DNA of 45,472 nt from an uncultured Schlesneria sp. (GCA_903871875.1 CAIQIR010000118.1:1-45472); one strand, 5' to 3'; positions 18,887-28,433 are shown, numbered from the stretch's first letter. Made by a program: numbers and translations. The notes: generated by a model from the letters alone, not told the origin.

Positions 18887-19327
18887 TCACGTTTTCGCCT
18901 GGTTGGGACCGGGCGTTTTGGGCATGCGACCCGCAGGGGTCAAGTGGGGTAGATCGGCATTCGGATCGGCAGGTGCGACGGGTGCCGCTGTCGGCGGCGA
19001 CGTAAACACGGCCAGGTCATCTTCACCCAGTTTGCTCCACAGCGAGATATCCAGCGACTTGCGACGCTGATACAGTGACAGAATCAATGACAGAGCAAGC
19101 CCGGCTTCGCAAGCGGCGATTGTCAGCACGAAAATCGTGAAGACCTGTCCTTGCGGGTTCCCGTGGTACCGGCTGAAGGCGGTCAGGTTGACCGACACCC
19201 CGTGCAGCATCAATTCCGCCGAGAGCATGATCAGAATCAGATTACGGCGCGTCAGGAAACCGATCATCCCCAGGATGAACAGGATCGCCCCCACAACCAA
19301 CTGACTTTCCAAAGCGGACGCGGTCAT
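18887..19327 (-). CDS. nuoK: NADH-quinone oxidoreductase subunit K with C-terminal tail
   Basis: Three-helix membrane subunit of complex I (residues ~1-100): LVVGAILFILGMIGFLTRRN, then IMLSAELMLHGVSVNL carrying the conserved helix-2 Glu, and FVLTIAACEAGLALSLIL with the second conserved Glu. The usual length is about 100; here 146, because a Pro/Ala-rich soluble tail of ~45 residues follows (for example SPPTAAPVAPADP). The ATG at 19327 overlaps the nuoJ stop by 4 nt (ATGA). The tail is unusual but does not disturb the core. Confidence 0.95.
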   Translation of the reverse strand: MTASALESQLVVGAILFILGMIGFLTRRNLILIMLSAELMLHGVSVNLTAFSRYHGNPQGQVFTIFVLTIAACEAGLALSLILSLYQRRKSLDISLWSKLGEDDLAVFTSPPTAAPVAPADPNADLPHLTPAGRMPKTPGPNQAKT

Positions 19328-20088
19328 AATGTTCCCTGAGACCTCCGCGGTGCGAGAGCGATGGCACCAATCGTGGCAATCAACAACACGGTTCCCGCCA
19401 ATTCAACGGCGAATAAATAGTCACCAAACAAGGATCGTCCCAGCACTCGCAGCGAACCAATCTCACGTGGGTTGTCGGCGGGAGCCTGACTGAGCGGATT
19501 GGCCGCGATCCCGGCTGGCAGAGCGACAAACTGCCCCGTCTTCGGTTCGTCGGGAGCATTCTTGCCGTCGATCCCGCCCCATTCCTGCAGCGTGAAGAGC
19601 AACGCCCCCAACAACAGGAAGGCCCCCAACGAGGCCACGGCCGGCTGAAACGGTTGCTGGTCGTAACTGGAAGAGGTTCCAGATTGCTGGGCCAGCATGA
19701 TCACGAACATGAACGTCACGATGATGGCCCCGGCGTAGACGATAATCGTCGATGCCGCCAGAAACGGCGCGGAATTCAAGAGGAACAGACCGCAAACGGC
19801 CAGCGTGACCAACGCAAACCACAATGCCGAATAGACCGGACTGCGGTCGGTAATCATCAATCCGGCCGTGATCACGGCCGTCCCCGCGAAGAGGAAGAAC
19901 AGCCCATTGCGAACAAGATCGCCAGCAGGCGGCAACAGCATCATCTGTAGCATTAGCAACGCCGCCACCGCAGCCAGACCGCCCAGAATGCGCGGCCGCT
20001 TCGTGTTGGTGGGCATCAGCCACCAGACGGCCAGCCACCCCAATCCCAGCGGGATCAGCAGCAGCATGTTTTCTTCAGTCCATTCCAT
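19324..20088 (-). CDS. nuoJ: NADH-quinone oxidoreductase subunit J
   Basis: Membrane subunit of complex I, 254 residues. The family core starts near residue 70: FFLFAGTAVITAGLMI, SPVYSALWFALVTLAVCGLFLL, and IIVYAGAIIVTFMFVIML, the helix that changes shape during catalysis. Before it lies an extra N-terminal region with two hydrophobic stretches (IPLGLGWLAVWWLM and a later LLMLQMMLLP). After it a hydrophilic loop and a final helix. ATG at 20088 was preferred; TTG 20097 and GTG 20091 are possible, and GGGAA upstream would suit the GTG best. The stop overlaps nuoK by 4 nt. Confidence 0.94.
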   Translation of the reverse strand: MEWTEENMLLLIPLGLGWLAVWWLMPTNTKRPRILGGLAAVAALLMLQMMLLPPAGDLVRNGLFFLFAGTAVITAGLMITDRSPVYSALWFALVTLAVCGLFLLNSAPFLAASTIIVYAGAIIVTFMFVIMLAQQSGTSSSYDQQPFQPAVASLGAFLLLGALLFTLQEWGGIDGKNAPDEPKTGQFVALPAGIAANPLSQAPADNPREIGSLRVLGRSLFGDYLFAVELAGTVLLIATIGAIALAPRRSQGTL

Positions 20089-20173
20089 CACGATCAATTC
20101 CCGTCAAAAAAAGCGTCGGTCCGAATTTCGAATTTCACGGGATCGTCGCTTCGCGAATCTCCCGCAGCCTTCG

Positions 20174-20821
20174 TCACTCGATGACCCCCGCAGATTCGGC
20201 CTTCGCCGCACGGTCGTCTAAGCGGACGGCGGTGGCGGGGCCCAGCGTATGCAAATTCGTAAAATCGCTGGCGTGTCCCAACTTGCCTTTATGAGTTCGA
20301 ATCGGATCCTTACCCGAATCTTTCGTTTGATCAAACACACTGAGCAGCTTTTCTTTGTCGAACATCATCTCTTGGCGAGTGAGTCCCACCAGATCGAAGA
20401 TACTGGTCAGTTCAATCGAGTCGACCGGACAGGCTTCTTCGCACATCCCGCAGTAAATGCACTTCAGTTCGTCGATCACGAACGATTTCGGGAACTTGTC
20501 GCGATCGGCCCAGTCCGGGTCGTCTTTCGGAGCATCCTGGGCGACGATGTCGATGCAGTGTGCCGGGCAAGCCGTCGCACACATCATGCAGGCCACGCAC
20601 TTGACGCGACCCTTGTCGTCCCGGTTCAAGCGGTGCACGCCACGGTATTGCGTCGGCAAATTGGGTTTTTGTTCGGGGTAGAACTCGGTCACGGGATGGA
20701 AGTCGGTGACGTGGTTTCCCGTCGTGCGCAAGCCGTCAAACACCGCGGGAAGAAATGTCGATTCCCAGAAGTTCATCGGCGGCTCTTCCACCCACTCGAC
20801 GTCTTTTGGATCAATTGGCAT
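20174..20821 (-). CDS. nuoI: NADH-quinone oxidoreductase subunit I
   Basis: Ferredoxin-like subunit that carries clusters N6a and N6b in the peripheral arm, 215 residues. Two complete 4Fe-4S motifs are visible: Cys 75, 78, 81, 85 (CVACMMCATACP) and Cys 121, 124, 127, 131 (CIYCGMCEEACP). The N-terminal region contains YRGVHRL, as usual before the first motif. The ATG at 20821 has GAGG seven bases upstream. The C-terminal ~50 residues are a hydrophilic extension. It sits 98 nt downstream of nuoH. Confidence 0.97.
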   Translation of the reverse strand: MPIDPKDVEWVEEPPMNFWESTFLPAVFDGLRTTGNHVTDFHPVTEFYPEQKPNLPTQYRGVHRLNRDDKGRVKCVACMMCATACPAHCIDIVAQDAPKDDPDWADRDKFPKSFVIDELKCIYCGMCEEACPVDSIELTSIFDLVGLTRQEMMFDKEKLLSVFDQTKDSGKDPIRTHKGKLGHASDFTNLHTLGPATAVRLDDRAAKAESAGVIE

Positions 20822-20919
20822 GGCGGGTCCTCATCATTTCCGTCAGCCGCCCCAGGGCGGTCGTAATCTTCGTTGGCCCTTCCGCACAGGTCAGTCCGGC
20901 GGTCGGGATGTTTTCACTT

Positions 20920-22134
20920 TCAGTGTGCGTGAGCGTGATGGCCATGCGGTTCCACGGCCACTTCTGTCTTTCGTCGCGCGAACGGTCGGGTCGACTGCGT
21001 TCCCACCAATCCCGCACCCAGGAATAACCCGGCCGACATCGGCAGCAGCCACCAGACATTCAGCTGGAATTGTTTGACAATCATGACCGTGACCACGTTC
21101 AGCGTGGCCAGGGGAATCAGGACCTTCCAGGCCAGACCCATCAGCTGGTCGAAGCGGAATCGCGGAATCGTCCAGCGTAACATCTGAATCACGATGATGA
21201 ACCCAAACGACTTCGTCATCAGCACCAGCACCTTGACCAGTGTCGAACCCAGGTAGTTGCTGCTCGATTCGGCGATCAGCGGGAACTGCCAGCCACCGAA
21301 GAACAGAATGCTGGTCAAAAAGCTGATCGTGATGACGTGCGTATATTCACCCAGGAAGAACAGGCCCCACTTCATCGCGCTGTATTCGGTGTGCCAGCCA
21401 CCCACCAGTTCCTGTTCGCACTCCGAGAGGTCGAACGGCAAGCGCTGGGCTTCGGCCATCGCGGCGGCGAAGAAGATCACGCAGGCCAGCGGCTGAAACC
21501 AGATGTTCCAGCCCAAAATCCCCGCGTCGGCCTGCTTCAGCAGAATCTTTTCGATACTCATCGAACCGGTCAGCAGAGCCAGCCCCACCACCGACATGCC
21601 CAACGGAATTTCGTAGCTGACCACCTGGGCACTGGCACGCATCGCGCCCAAGGCGCTGTACTTGCTGTTGGAGGCCCAACCACCCAGGATGATTCCGTAA
21701 ACGGCCAGACTGGTCACGGCGAAGATGAACACCAGGCCCAGATCGATGCCCGGGGCGATGATGAAAGGGAACTGACCGTCGGTGGAGCTCAAGTGATCGG
21801 GTACCGGGCCGAACGGAACAACGGCAAAAGCCAACATCGTGGTGAAGACCGAGATCCCTGGCGCGAGCACGTACAGCACTTTGTTGACGTGACCGGGAAT
21901 CACATCTTCTTTGAGCAACAGCTTCAACATGTCGGCAACAGGTTGAAACAGTCCCCAAGGCCCTACGCGGTTGGGCCCGATGCGATCCTGCATCCAGGCG
22001 GAAAGCTTGCGCTCCAGCAGGATCAGGTACGAACAGACACCCAGATTCACTTGCAGCACGATGACGATCGTGAGCAGTGGCATGACGAACGGGCGAGCCC
22101 ATTCAGGAAACATGTTGATCAATTGTTCAAGCAT
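20920..22134 (-). CDS. nuoH: NADH-quinone oxidoreductase subunit H
   Basis: Membrane subunit that joins the peripheral and membrane arms and forms part of the quinone chamber, 404 residues, about eight or nine helices. Typical motifs are LERKLSAWMQDRIGPNRVGP near residues 41-60, LLKEDVIP, and the charged loop AQRLPFDLSECEQELVGGW; later RWTIPRFRFDQLMGLAWK. The C-terminus has ~25 extra polar residues ending in a His-rich GHHAHAH. ATG at 22134, no clear ribosome site. The gene starts 49 nt after nuoG. Confidence 0.97.
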   Translation of the reverse strand: MLEQLINMFPEWARPFVMPLLTIVIVLQVNLGVCSYLILLERKLSAWMQDRIGPNRVGPWGLFQPVADMLKLLLKEDVIPGHVNKVLYVLAPGISVFTTMLAFAVVPFGPVPDHLSSTDGQFPFIIAPGIDLGLVFIFAVTSLAVYGIILGGWASNSKYSALGAMRASAQVVSYEIPLGMSVVGLALLTGSMSIEKILLKQADAGILGWNIWFQPLACVIFFAAAMAEAQRLPFDLSECEQELVGGWHTEYSAMKWGLFFLGEYTHVITISFLTSILFFGGWQFPLIAESSSNYLGSTLVKVLVLMTKSFGFIIVIQMLRWTIPRFRFDQLMGLAWKVLIPLATLNVVTVMIVKQFQLNVWWLLPMSAGLFLGAGLVGTQSTRPFARRKTEVAVEPHGHHAHAH

Positions 22135-22183
22135 GACGCGGATCGACTTACTTTAAAAGTGCCCAGGGACAAGCTTCGGATAC

Positions 22184-23857
22184 TCAACCCACCGGTTGCA
22201 GTTCAGCCTTCCCGGCTGCGGACAACAACACACCGTCTTCACCTAAATCGCCCACGATGAGCGCCGCCAGTTCGGGAATCGCTCCCGCAATTTCCTGCCG
22301 CAAGGTCGAAGCATGGAACAGACCGCTACGACCGAGCAGTTCCATCAAAATGCGACCGTCGGGACGACTGCCTTCGGGGCCTCGCAATCCCCGGTAAATG
22401 GCCTGGGCCAGACCGGCATGATTGACGAACGTGCCTTCTTTTTCCGCCCAGGCCGAACCCGCCAATACAAACTGAGCTTTCGCGGTGACTGGCGACACCA
22501 AGAGATCCTGCACGACCAGCAGTTTCAATTTGTCGAGTTTGCCCACGTCGGCTGCGGCAACCGCCCCTTCCGGATCGCCACCCAGGATAAACAGCGATTC
22601 GATCTCGCCGCGTCCAACCTGGTCGAGAATCGTCGAGAACGGCACGACTTTGCCTTCGATTTGTTTCAGTACCGCTTCGACGCCGCGACGGTTCGGGCAT
22701 TTCTCGGCACGGATCGTGAACTTCGTCGGCAAGGCCGGTTTGCCATGGATGTCCTTGGGATACAGATCGTCTTCCCCATCCACGCGAACCTGCCCCAGTG
22801 CCAGCCTGGTATTCGGCGAGATCTGCTTGGCGAATTTCGCCAGCAAGTACGCTTCTTCCACCGTCGCCCACGGCGAAATGACCACGGCGAGCTTGGACGG
22901 GTTTTTCAGTACCGCGTCTTTGAGTGCCGAGCGCAGAGCGGGCAGCACCGCGTCCCAGTCTTTCGAGATGGTCTGACCACCCGATCGCTGTTCTGGATGC
23001 GTCAGGCGTTGATCCGAATGGACATACTTCCAGCCAAAGCGACCTTCGTCGCACATGAAGCTGCCTTGGGCCTGCGGATTTTCCCGCGGCTTGAGGCGGT
23101 AGAGCACATCTTCGTTCTGGTCCACGGTGATGCTGCAACCCGTGCTGCAACCGGGACAGACGCTGTTCTTCGATTTGAGCCACCAGACGCGTTGCTGGTA
23201 GAGGAAGTCTTTGCTGCACAGCGCGCCGACCGGACACAGGTCGACCACGTTGCCAGCCAGTTTGTTGTTGCACGGATCGCCGGGGAAGATATCAATTTCT
23301 TCGTGAGTCCCACGACTAACGACCTGCAATTCCGACGTGCCGCTGATCTCACGCGTAAACCGCACACAACGCGTGCACATGATGCAACGGTCGGTAAACA
23401 GCGTGATCTGGTCGCCGATATAGTCTTTATCCGGCTTGATGTTTTTGGGTTCTTGCAGCCGGCTGTAACCGCGGCCGTACTTGTAACTGTAATCTTGCAG
23501 GCCGCATTCGCCGGCTTGATCGCAGACCGGGCAGTCCAGCGGATGATTCAGCAGCAGGTATTCCAGTGTCGCTTTCTGAGCGGCGAGGACCTTCTCGCTG
23601 TTGGAGACGACAACCATCCCGTCTTTGACGGGTGTCTGGCAGCCCGGCGACAGCTTGGGCTGCATGACGATCGTTCCGTCCGGCTTTTTCTCGCCGACTT
23701 CGACCAGACACATCCGGCAACTGGCGACAACGGACAGATCATGATGCCAGCAGTAGCTGGGGATTTCGTCCCCCGCTCGCTGAGCGACCTGAATGCAGTT
23801 CAGCTTCTCGGTAGGTCCGATTTCGACCGGCTTGTTGTTAACGATGACTGTGGGCAT
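22184..23857 (-). CDS. nuoG: NADH-quinone oxidoreductase subunit G
   Basis: Peripheral-arm Fe-S subunit, 557 residues. Ligand sets can be read directly: 2Fe-2S at Cys 36, 47, 50, 73; the His-Cys cluster at His 105, Cys 109, 112, 118; a 4Fe-4S at Cys 158, 161, 164, 208; and a fourth C-x2-C-x3-C set at Cys 234, 237, 241 with Cys 269, matching the extra cluster N7 found only in some bacteria. A molybdopterin-oxidoreductase-like region follows but ends early: many NuoG proteins run to 700-900 residues. The C-terminal part still shows a Rossmann-type ESLFILGGDPEGA. ATG at 23857. Gap of 235 nt from nuoF. Confidence 0.96.
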   Translation of the reverse strand: MPTVIVNNKPVEIGPTEKLNCIQVAQRAGDEIPSYCWHHDLSVVASCRMCLVEVGEKKPDGTIVMQPKLSPGCQTPVKDGMVVVSNSEKVLAAQKATLEYLLLNHPLDCPVCDQAGECGLQDYSYKYGRGYSRLQEPKNIKPDKDYIGDQITLFTDRCIMCTRCVRFTREISGTSELQVVSRGTHEEIDIFPGDPCNNKLAGNVVDLCPVGALCSKDFLYQQRVWWLKSKNSVCPGCSTGCSITVDQNEDVLYRLKPRENPQAQGSFMCDEGRFGWKYVHSDQRLTHPEQRSGGQTISKDWDAVLPALRSALKDAVLKNPSKLAVVISPWATVEEAYLLAKFAKQISPNTRLALGQVRVDGEDDLYPKDIHGKPALPTKFTIRAEKCPNRRGVEAVLKQIEGKVVPFSTILDQVGRGEIESLFILGGDPEGAVAAADVGKLDKLKLLVVQDLLVSPVTAKAQFVLAGSAWAEKEGTFVNHAGLAQAIYRGLRGPEGSRPDGRILMELLGRSGLFHASTLRQEIAGAIPELAALIVGDLGEDGVLLSAAGKAELQPVG

Positions 23858-24092
23858 AGGAAATCAGGATTTATTCAGTGGTGGATCGAAGTTTTGATCG
23901 CTCGCGGCCCGGAATGAATGTCATTTCCGGGTCCGTTTCCGCGAATCACGCGGAGATTTCGACATTCGTAGCCAGAACCAGCAGGGTCGGGGCAATTGCC
24001 GTGTTTCGTCAGGTTTCGTCTCAATCAGTTCCTTGCGGACTTCACGTTCGATCGGCAGATAAATCCACCGTTCGGTCTCTATCGTCTACCGT

Positions 24093-25427
24093 TCAATGCA
24101 CTTCCATCAGGGCATCCACGGACTTGACCGTTTTGCGGCCGGTCTTGATGTACTCTTCAAACTCAGGGCGGAATTTCTTGATCGCGTTCTTGATCGGCCA
24201 GGCCGCTCCATCGGACAACCCGCAGATCGTCGTACCGGGAATGATCCCCATCGAACCGGCCACTTCGCTGAGCAGATCCAGATCGCGAGGCTGACCTTCG
24301 CCCATGCGAATTCGCGCCAGAATTTTGTGGATCCACGCGGTGCCTTCGCGGCATGGCGTACATTGACCACAGGATTCGTGGGCGAAGAATCGGGCACAGT
24401 TGAACAGCACATCAACCATGCTGGTCTGATCGTCGATGACGGTGATGGCCGCGGTGCCCAGCCCCAGACAACCGGCCTTACCGGGTCCGTTAAAATCCAG
24501 GGGCAGATCGAGTTCGTCGGCCGACAGGAAGCCCATGCTGATCCCGCCGGGGACCACGGCTTTCGCCTTGCGGCCTTTCCAAACGCCACCGCCATATTCG
24601 TCAATCAGTTGGCGTGAGGTAATGCCCATCGGCAGTTCGACGCAGCCCGGCTTATTCACGTGACCGCTGATGCAGTACAGCTTGGGACCGTAACTGCCGG
24701 GGTCGCGAGGATTTTTCGGGTCGGGCGGAACACCCATGCTCTTGAACCAGTCGACTCCGCGATCGAGGATCTGCTTGACGCAGGCCATCGTTTCGATGTT
24801 GTTGACGATGGTGGGCTTACGAAACAGACCTTCGATGGCCGGAAATGGCGGCTTGATACGCGGCCAGGCGCGTTTGCCTTCCAGACTTTCGATCAATCCG
24901 GTTTCTTCACCGCAGATGTAAGCGGCCGCACCGCGATGCAGCACGACATCCAGGTCGAACCCGCTGCCGTGGATGTTTTTGCCGAACAGGCCTGCCGCGT
25001 AGCATTCGTCGATCGCCTTTTGCAAGACGCGATAGCTGCGACCATATTCGTAACGCAGGTACAAATACGCCTTGTTCGACTTGATCGCATGACAACTGAT
25101 CGCGATCCCTTCCAGGACCTGATGCGGGTCTTCTTCCATCAGGATGCGATTGTTGAACGTCGCCGGCTCGGACTCGTCGGCGTTGATCGCGAGATAGATC
25201 GGACCGGGATGATCTTTGGGCAAGAACGTCCATTTGAGTCCGGTGGGGAATCCCGCACCACCTCGCCCGCGCAAGCCCGAGTCTTTCACGAGGTTGACGA
25301 CATCAACGGGAGCCATTCCGAGTGCTTTCTTAAAGCCCTCGTAGCCGCCATCCCGTCGGTAAGTTTCAAGCGACTGGCTCTCGGGTTTGCCAACGCGAGC
25401 CAGAAGTGTGGGTTCAAAAGTGGACAT
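24093..25427 (-). CDS. nuoF: NADH-quinone oxidoreductase subunit F
   Basis: NADH-binding flavoprotein of complex I, 444 residues; it takes electrons from NADH through FMN to cluster N3. The glycine-rich GRGGAGFPTGLKW is at residues 54-66, ICGEETGLIESLEG at 171-184, and the 4Fe-4S ligands are Cys 353, 356, 359 (CGQCTPC) and Cys 402 (TICGLSDG). The frame is open 24 codons further upstream, but MSTFEPTLLAR at 25427 gives a family-like N-terminus; no good ribosome site was seen for either. It begins 88 nt after the nuoE stop. Confidence 0.96.
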   Translation of the reverse strand: MSTFEPTLLARVGKPESQSLETYRRDGGYEGFKKALGMAPVDVVNLVKDSGLRGRGGAGFPTGLKWTFLPKDHPGPIYLAINADESEPATFNNRILMEEDPHQVLEGIAISCHAIKSNKAYLYLRYEYGRSYRVLQKAIDECYAAGLFGKNIHGSGFDLDVVLHRGAAAYICGEETGLIESLEGKRAWPRIKPPFPAIEGLFRKPTIVNNIETMACVKQILDRGVDWFKSMGVPPDPKNPRDPGSYGPKLYCISGHVNKPGCVELPMGITSRQLIDEYGGGVWKGRKAKAVVPGGISMGFLSADELDLPLDFNGPGKAGCLGLGTAAITVIDDQTSMVDVLFNCARFFAHESCGQCTPCREGTAWIHKILARIRMGEGQPRDLDLLSEVAGSMGIIPGTTICGLSDGAAWPIKNAIKKFRPEFEEYIKTGRKTVKSVDALMEVH

Positions 25428-25515
25428 AGTTTTTCGGAAGGAGCCAGCTTGCCGGATCAGAATTCCGCGTGAACTCGGATGCGGCGAACTGCCTCCCAAC
25501 TCCTGAATTCTACTT

Positions 25516-25989
25516 TCACAGGGATTTCAAAAGGTCATCCGCCTTTTCCGGCGTGATATTCATATGGGCTTCGTCATCAACCAAAATGCACGGAGCCCCA
25601 TCGCAGGCCCCAAGACATTCGGCGAATTCCATGGTCACCTTGCCGTCTGCCGACGTTTGACCGGGATGCACGTGCAATTTCTCGCACATATGCTGCAGCA
25701 GTTCTTCGCCACCTCGCAGCATGCAACTGATACTGCGGCAGACCCAGACGCGGTGTTTGCCCAGCTTGTGCTGTTCGTCTTTGAAGAACTGATAGAACGA
25801 CATCGTGTCGTGAACTTCGGCCGGATGCAGTTCGAGCAATTCGGCAATCTCACGCACGGCTTCGATCGACACGTATCGCTGGGCGTCTTGCACCAGGTGC
25901 AAGGCCGGCAACACGACCGCTCGTTTGTTCGGATATTTGGGAAATTGCGCCCGAATCTGGTCTCGCAATTCCTCGCTCAACACGCCCAT
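25516..25989 (-). CDS. nuoE: NADH-quinone oxidoreductase subunit E
   Basis: Thioredoxin-fold 2Fe-2S subunit (cluster N1a) of the NADH-dehydrogenase module, 157 residues. Helical N-terminus with the family pattern ALHLVQDAQRYVS, then the ligands Cys 84 and Cys 89 (VCRSISC) and Cys 125 and Cys 129 (ECLGACDGAP). Length is normal. ATG at 25989 lies 20 nt after the nuoD stop. With NuoF and NuoG it makes this complex NADH-specific rather than a ferredoxin-fed 11-subunit form. Confidence 0.96.
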   Translation of the reverse strand: MGVLSEELRDQIRAQFPKYPNKRAVVLPALHLVQDAQRYVSIEAVREIAELLELHPAEVHDTMSFYQFFKDEQHKLGKHRVWVCRSISCMLRGGEELLQHMCEKLHVHPGQTSADGKVTMEFAECLGACDGAPCILVDDEAHMNITPEKADDLLKSL

Positions 25990-26009
25990 CTGTTCATCCT
26001 GCGTTCTAG

Positions 26010-27230
26010 TTATCGGTCCAGTTCGGCGGCAATGATGTTCAAACTGCCCAGCACGGCAACCACATCGCTCAACTGATGATTCTTGATGATCTGGGGAAAC
26101 ACGGCGAAGTGAATGTAGCTGGGCGGCCGCGTCCGGGCGCGATAGGCCCGCGGGCTGCCGTCACCGACGATGTAGTAACCCAATTCGCCGTTGGGAGACT
26201 CGGTCGCGGCGTAGATTTCTTCTTTTGGCGTCGGAAAGCCGCGATTGGGCATCATCACTTCAAAGTGCTGAATCAACCCTTCGATACTGCGGTAGACCGA
26301 GGGTTTGGCGGGGATCACGGCCTTGGTACCGGCATCGACGTTGACCGGACCTGCGGGAATGTTCTCAATGCACTGCTCGATGATCTTGATGCTTTCGAGC
26401 ATTTCCTGCATCCGAACGAGGTACCGGGCGTAGCAGTCACCGTCCTTCGCGGCGATGACTTTGAAATCAAGATCCGCATAGGCGAGATACGGCTCGTCTT
26501 TACGCAGGTCTCGCAGCACGCCGCTGGCTCGAGCCAGTGGCCCGGTGACACCCATGTTGATGCAGTCTTCGGCGCTCAGGTAACCGATGCCTTTGACGCG
26601 TTCGATGAAAATACGATTGCGGGTCAACAGGCGATGCACTTCGGCGTGAACCGGGCCAAAGCCTTTGACAAAGCTGCGAACCTTGTCGACCCAGGCATTG
26701 TTCACATCAAACGCGACACCACCCACGCGGGTGTAACTGGTGTGAAACCGCTGTCCCGACGCCGTTTCGACGATGTCGTAAATCAATTCGCGCTGCTGGA
26801 AGAAATAGAGGAACGCCGTGAACCCGCCGAGGTCGAGCGCACAGGTCCCGGTATTCAGCAGGTGATCCTGGATTCGCATCAACTCGGCGAGAATCGTTCG
26901 CAGATACTTGCACCGCGGCGTCAGTTCGATGCCCAGCAATTTTTCGACGGCATGATGCCAGGAAATCTCGTTGTGCAGCGGCGAGATGTAATTCATCCGG
27001 TCGACGATGGTCACGTACTGGTTGAAATCGAGATGCTCACCCAGCTTTTCAAAACCGGAATGCAGGTAGCCGATATGCGGCACCGCATTAACCACGGTTT
27101 CGCCATCCAGCGTCAAAATCAGTCGCAGGGTGGTATGCGTGGCGGGATGCTGAGGCCCAAAATTGAGCGTCCAGAGATACTCCTTATCGGGAGCATCCAT
27201 TTCGGCGAGTTCGGAGACTTCAAAAGGCAT
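26010..27230 (-). CDS. nuoD: NADH-quinone oxidoreductase subunit D
   Basis: 49-kDa subunit forming the quinone-reduction site with NuoB, 406 residues. The signature NFGPQHPATHTTLRL is at about residues 23-37, with the two histidines (28, 32) that line the quinone cavity; later come ISPLHNEISWHHAVEKLLGI, RVGGVAFDV and, near the end, GELGYYIVGDGSPRAYR. Separate from nuoC here (in some bacteria the two are fused). ATG at 27230; MDAP ten codons later is an alternative. The gap from nuoC is 73 nt. Confidence 0.97.
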   Translation of the reverse strand: MPFEVSELAEMDAPDKEYLWTLNFGPQHPATHTTLRLILTLDGETVVNAVPHIGYLHSGFEKLGEHLDFNQYVTIVDRMNYISPLHNEISWHHAVEKLLGIELTPRCKYLRTILAELMRIQDHLLNTGTCALDLGGFTAFLYFFQQRELIYDIVETASGQRFHTSYTRVGGVAFDVNNAWVDKVRSFVKGFGPVHAEVHRLLTRNRIFIERVKGIGYLSAEDCINMGVTGPLARASGVLRDLRKDEPYLAYADLDFKVIAAKDGDCYARYLVRMQEMLESIKIIEQCIENIPAGPVNVDAGTKAVIPAKPSVYRSIEGLIQHFEVMMPNRGFPTPKEEIYAATESPNGELGYYIVGDGSPRAYRARTRPPSYIHFAVFPQIIKNHQLSDVVAVLGSLNIIAAELDR

Positions 27231-27303
27231 AGTCGTTTCTTGGACGTTGGAAGTTCGTGATGTTCAAGCCAGCCGACGCAGTGTTCAATTCTTGACGCGG
27301 GCC

Positions 27304-27798
27304 TCACCCATCGGAACGGGTCAGAACCGGGAAGTTATGTCGTTCGCCACGCCCCTTCAGCGGATAGTCTTTTCGCAAAGGGAACGCCGTGAATTCATCC
27401 GGACTCAAAATCCGACGCAGGTCAGGATGCCCCGAAAACGAGATTCCGAACATGTCGAAAACTTCTCGCTCGAGCCAGTCGGCTGCTTTCCATAGCGGAT
27501 AGACCGAAGGCAGCACGGGATCAGGATCGTTGACGTGGGTCTTCAACACCAGTCGTTCACCCGATTGGGTATTGACCAGGACATACACGACGCCAAAGCG
27601 ATCTTTGGACCCTTCGTACTCGAGGTAGTCGACGGCGGTCAGCTCGGCCAGCATGTCAAAGTGATGGACATTCTTGAGAAACGTCAGAATGTCCATCAAC
27701 TGCGCTGCCGGTACGCCGATGCGATGGTTATCCCGAAACTGACTGAAGACCAGCCCAGCCTGGGGAAACTGCGATTTTAAAGCCTCTTCAGTGGACAT
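27304..27798 (-). CDS. nuoC: NADH-quinone oxidoreductase subunit C
   Basis: 30-kDa peripheral-arm subunit, 164 residues. The family C-terminal signature is present as [20 protein letters not shown] followed by [13 protein letters not shown]; the N-terminal domain shows the usual alternating pattern with [16 protein letters not shown] 27798 was chosen. A TTG three codons upstream (27807) is a real alternative, because GAGGT lies four bases before it and thirteen before the ATG. Lies 50-60 nt after the nuoB stop. Confidence 0.95.
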   Translation of the reverse strand: MSTEEALKSQFPQAGLVFSQFRDNHRIGVPAAQLMDILTFLKNVHHFDMLAELTAVDYLEYEGSKDRFGVVYVLVNTQSGERLVLKTHVNDPDPVLPSVYPLWKAADWLEREVFDMFGISFSGHPDLRRILSPDEFTAFPLRKDYPLKGRGERHNFPVLTRSDG

Positions 27799-27857
27799 CG
27801 TTGTCAATCAACCTCGATTTTATGCTTCTGCTTCAACGCGGAACACCTGCGGCCACT

Positions 27858-28433
27858 TCAGTTCAACGCCACGAGTTTTTCGTTCGCTTCGCGGATCCGG
27901 ATCAGTTCGTCCAGATCGTACGGTGCGGGACCGGTGGGCTGGGTTCGCTTGCCGAATTCGGTTCCATTCAGCGTGCCACCATGCTTGATCTTGTCTTGCA
28001 AGGCGATGATGCCGGCCATCAATTGTTCGGGCCGCGGCGGACAGCCGGGAACATACAGGTCGACGGGAATAAACCGATCGACGCCTTGCACGACGGCATA
28101 GGTGTCGAACACACCGCCGGTGCAAGCACAGGCGCCCATGCTGATGCACCATTTCGGTTCGGGCATTTGCAGCCAGATGCGCTGCAGCACCGGCAGCATC
28201 TTCATTGCCACGCGGCCAGCGACGATCATTAGATCGCACTGCCGCGGACTGAACCGCATGACCTCGGCACCGAATCGCGCCAGGTCGAACCGTGACGACG
28301 CGGTGGCCATCAACTCGATCCCACAGCAGGCCGTCGCGAACGGCATCGGCCAGAGACTATTCGCCCGTGCCCAACTGGCCGCCGCATCGAGGCTGGTCAT
28401 GAACACATTGTCTGGCACATCTTTCATCGCCAT
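27858..28433 (-). CDS. nuoB: NADH-quinone oxidoreductase subunit B
   Basis: Subunit carrying cluster N2, the last electron carrier before quinone; 191 residues. Ligands Cys 36 and 37 (TACCGIE), Cys 102 (MGACACTGG) and Cys 131 ([11 protein letters not shown]) keep the exact spacing of 65 and 29 residues known from other complex I enzymes. Start ATG at 28433 lies inside nuoA (10-nt overlap), which points to coupled translation. Length is normal. Confidence 0.97.
   Translation of the reverse strand: MAMKDVPDNVFMTSLDAAASWARANSLWPMPFATACCGIELMATASSRFDLARFGAEVMRFSPRQCDLMIVAGRVAMKMLPVLQRIWLQMPEPKWCISMGACACTGGVFDTYAVVQGVDRFIPVDLYVPGCPPRPEQLMAGIIALQDKIKHGGTLNGTEFGKRTQPTGPAPYDLDELIRIREANEKLVALN

Noticed and set aside
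17913-19070. 385-residue open frame on plus opposite nuoL/nuoK
   Set aside because: Same composition as other antisense shadows; crosses two real genes.
22313-23917. 534-residue open frame on plus, opposite nuoG
   Set aside because: Antisense shadow of nuoG, whose iron-sulfur motifs are unmistakable.
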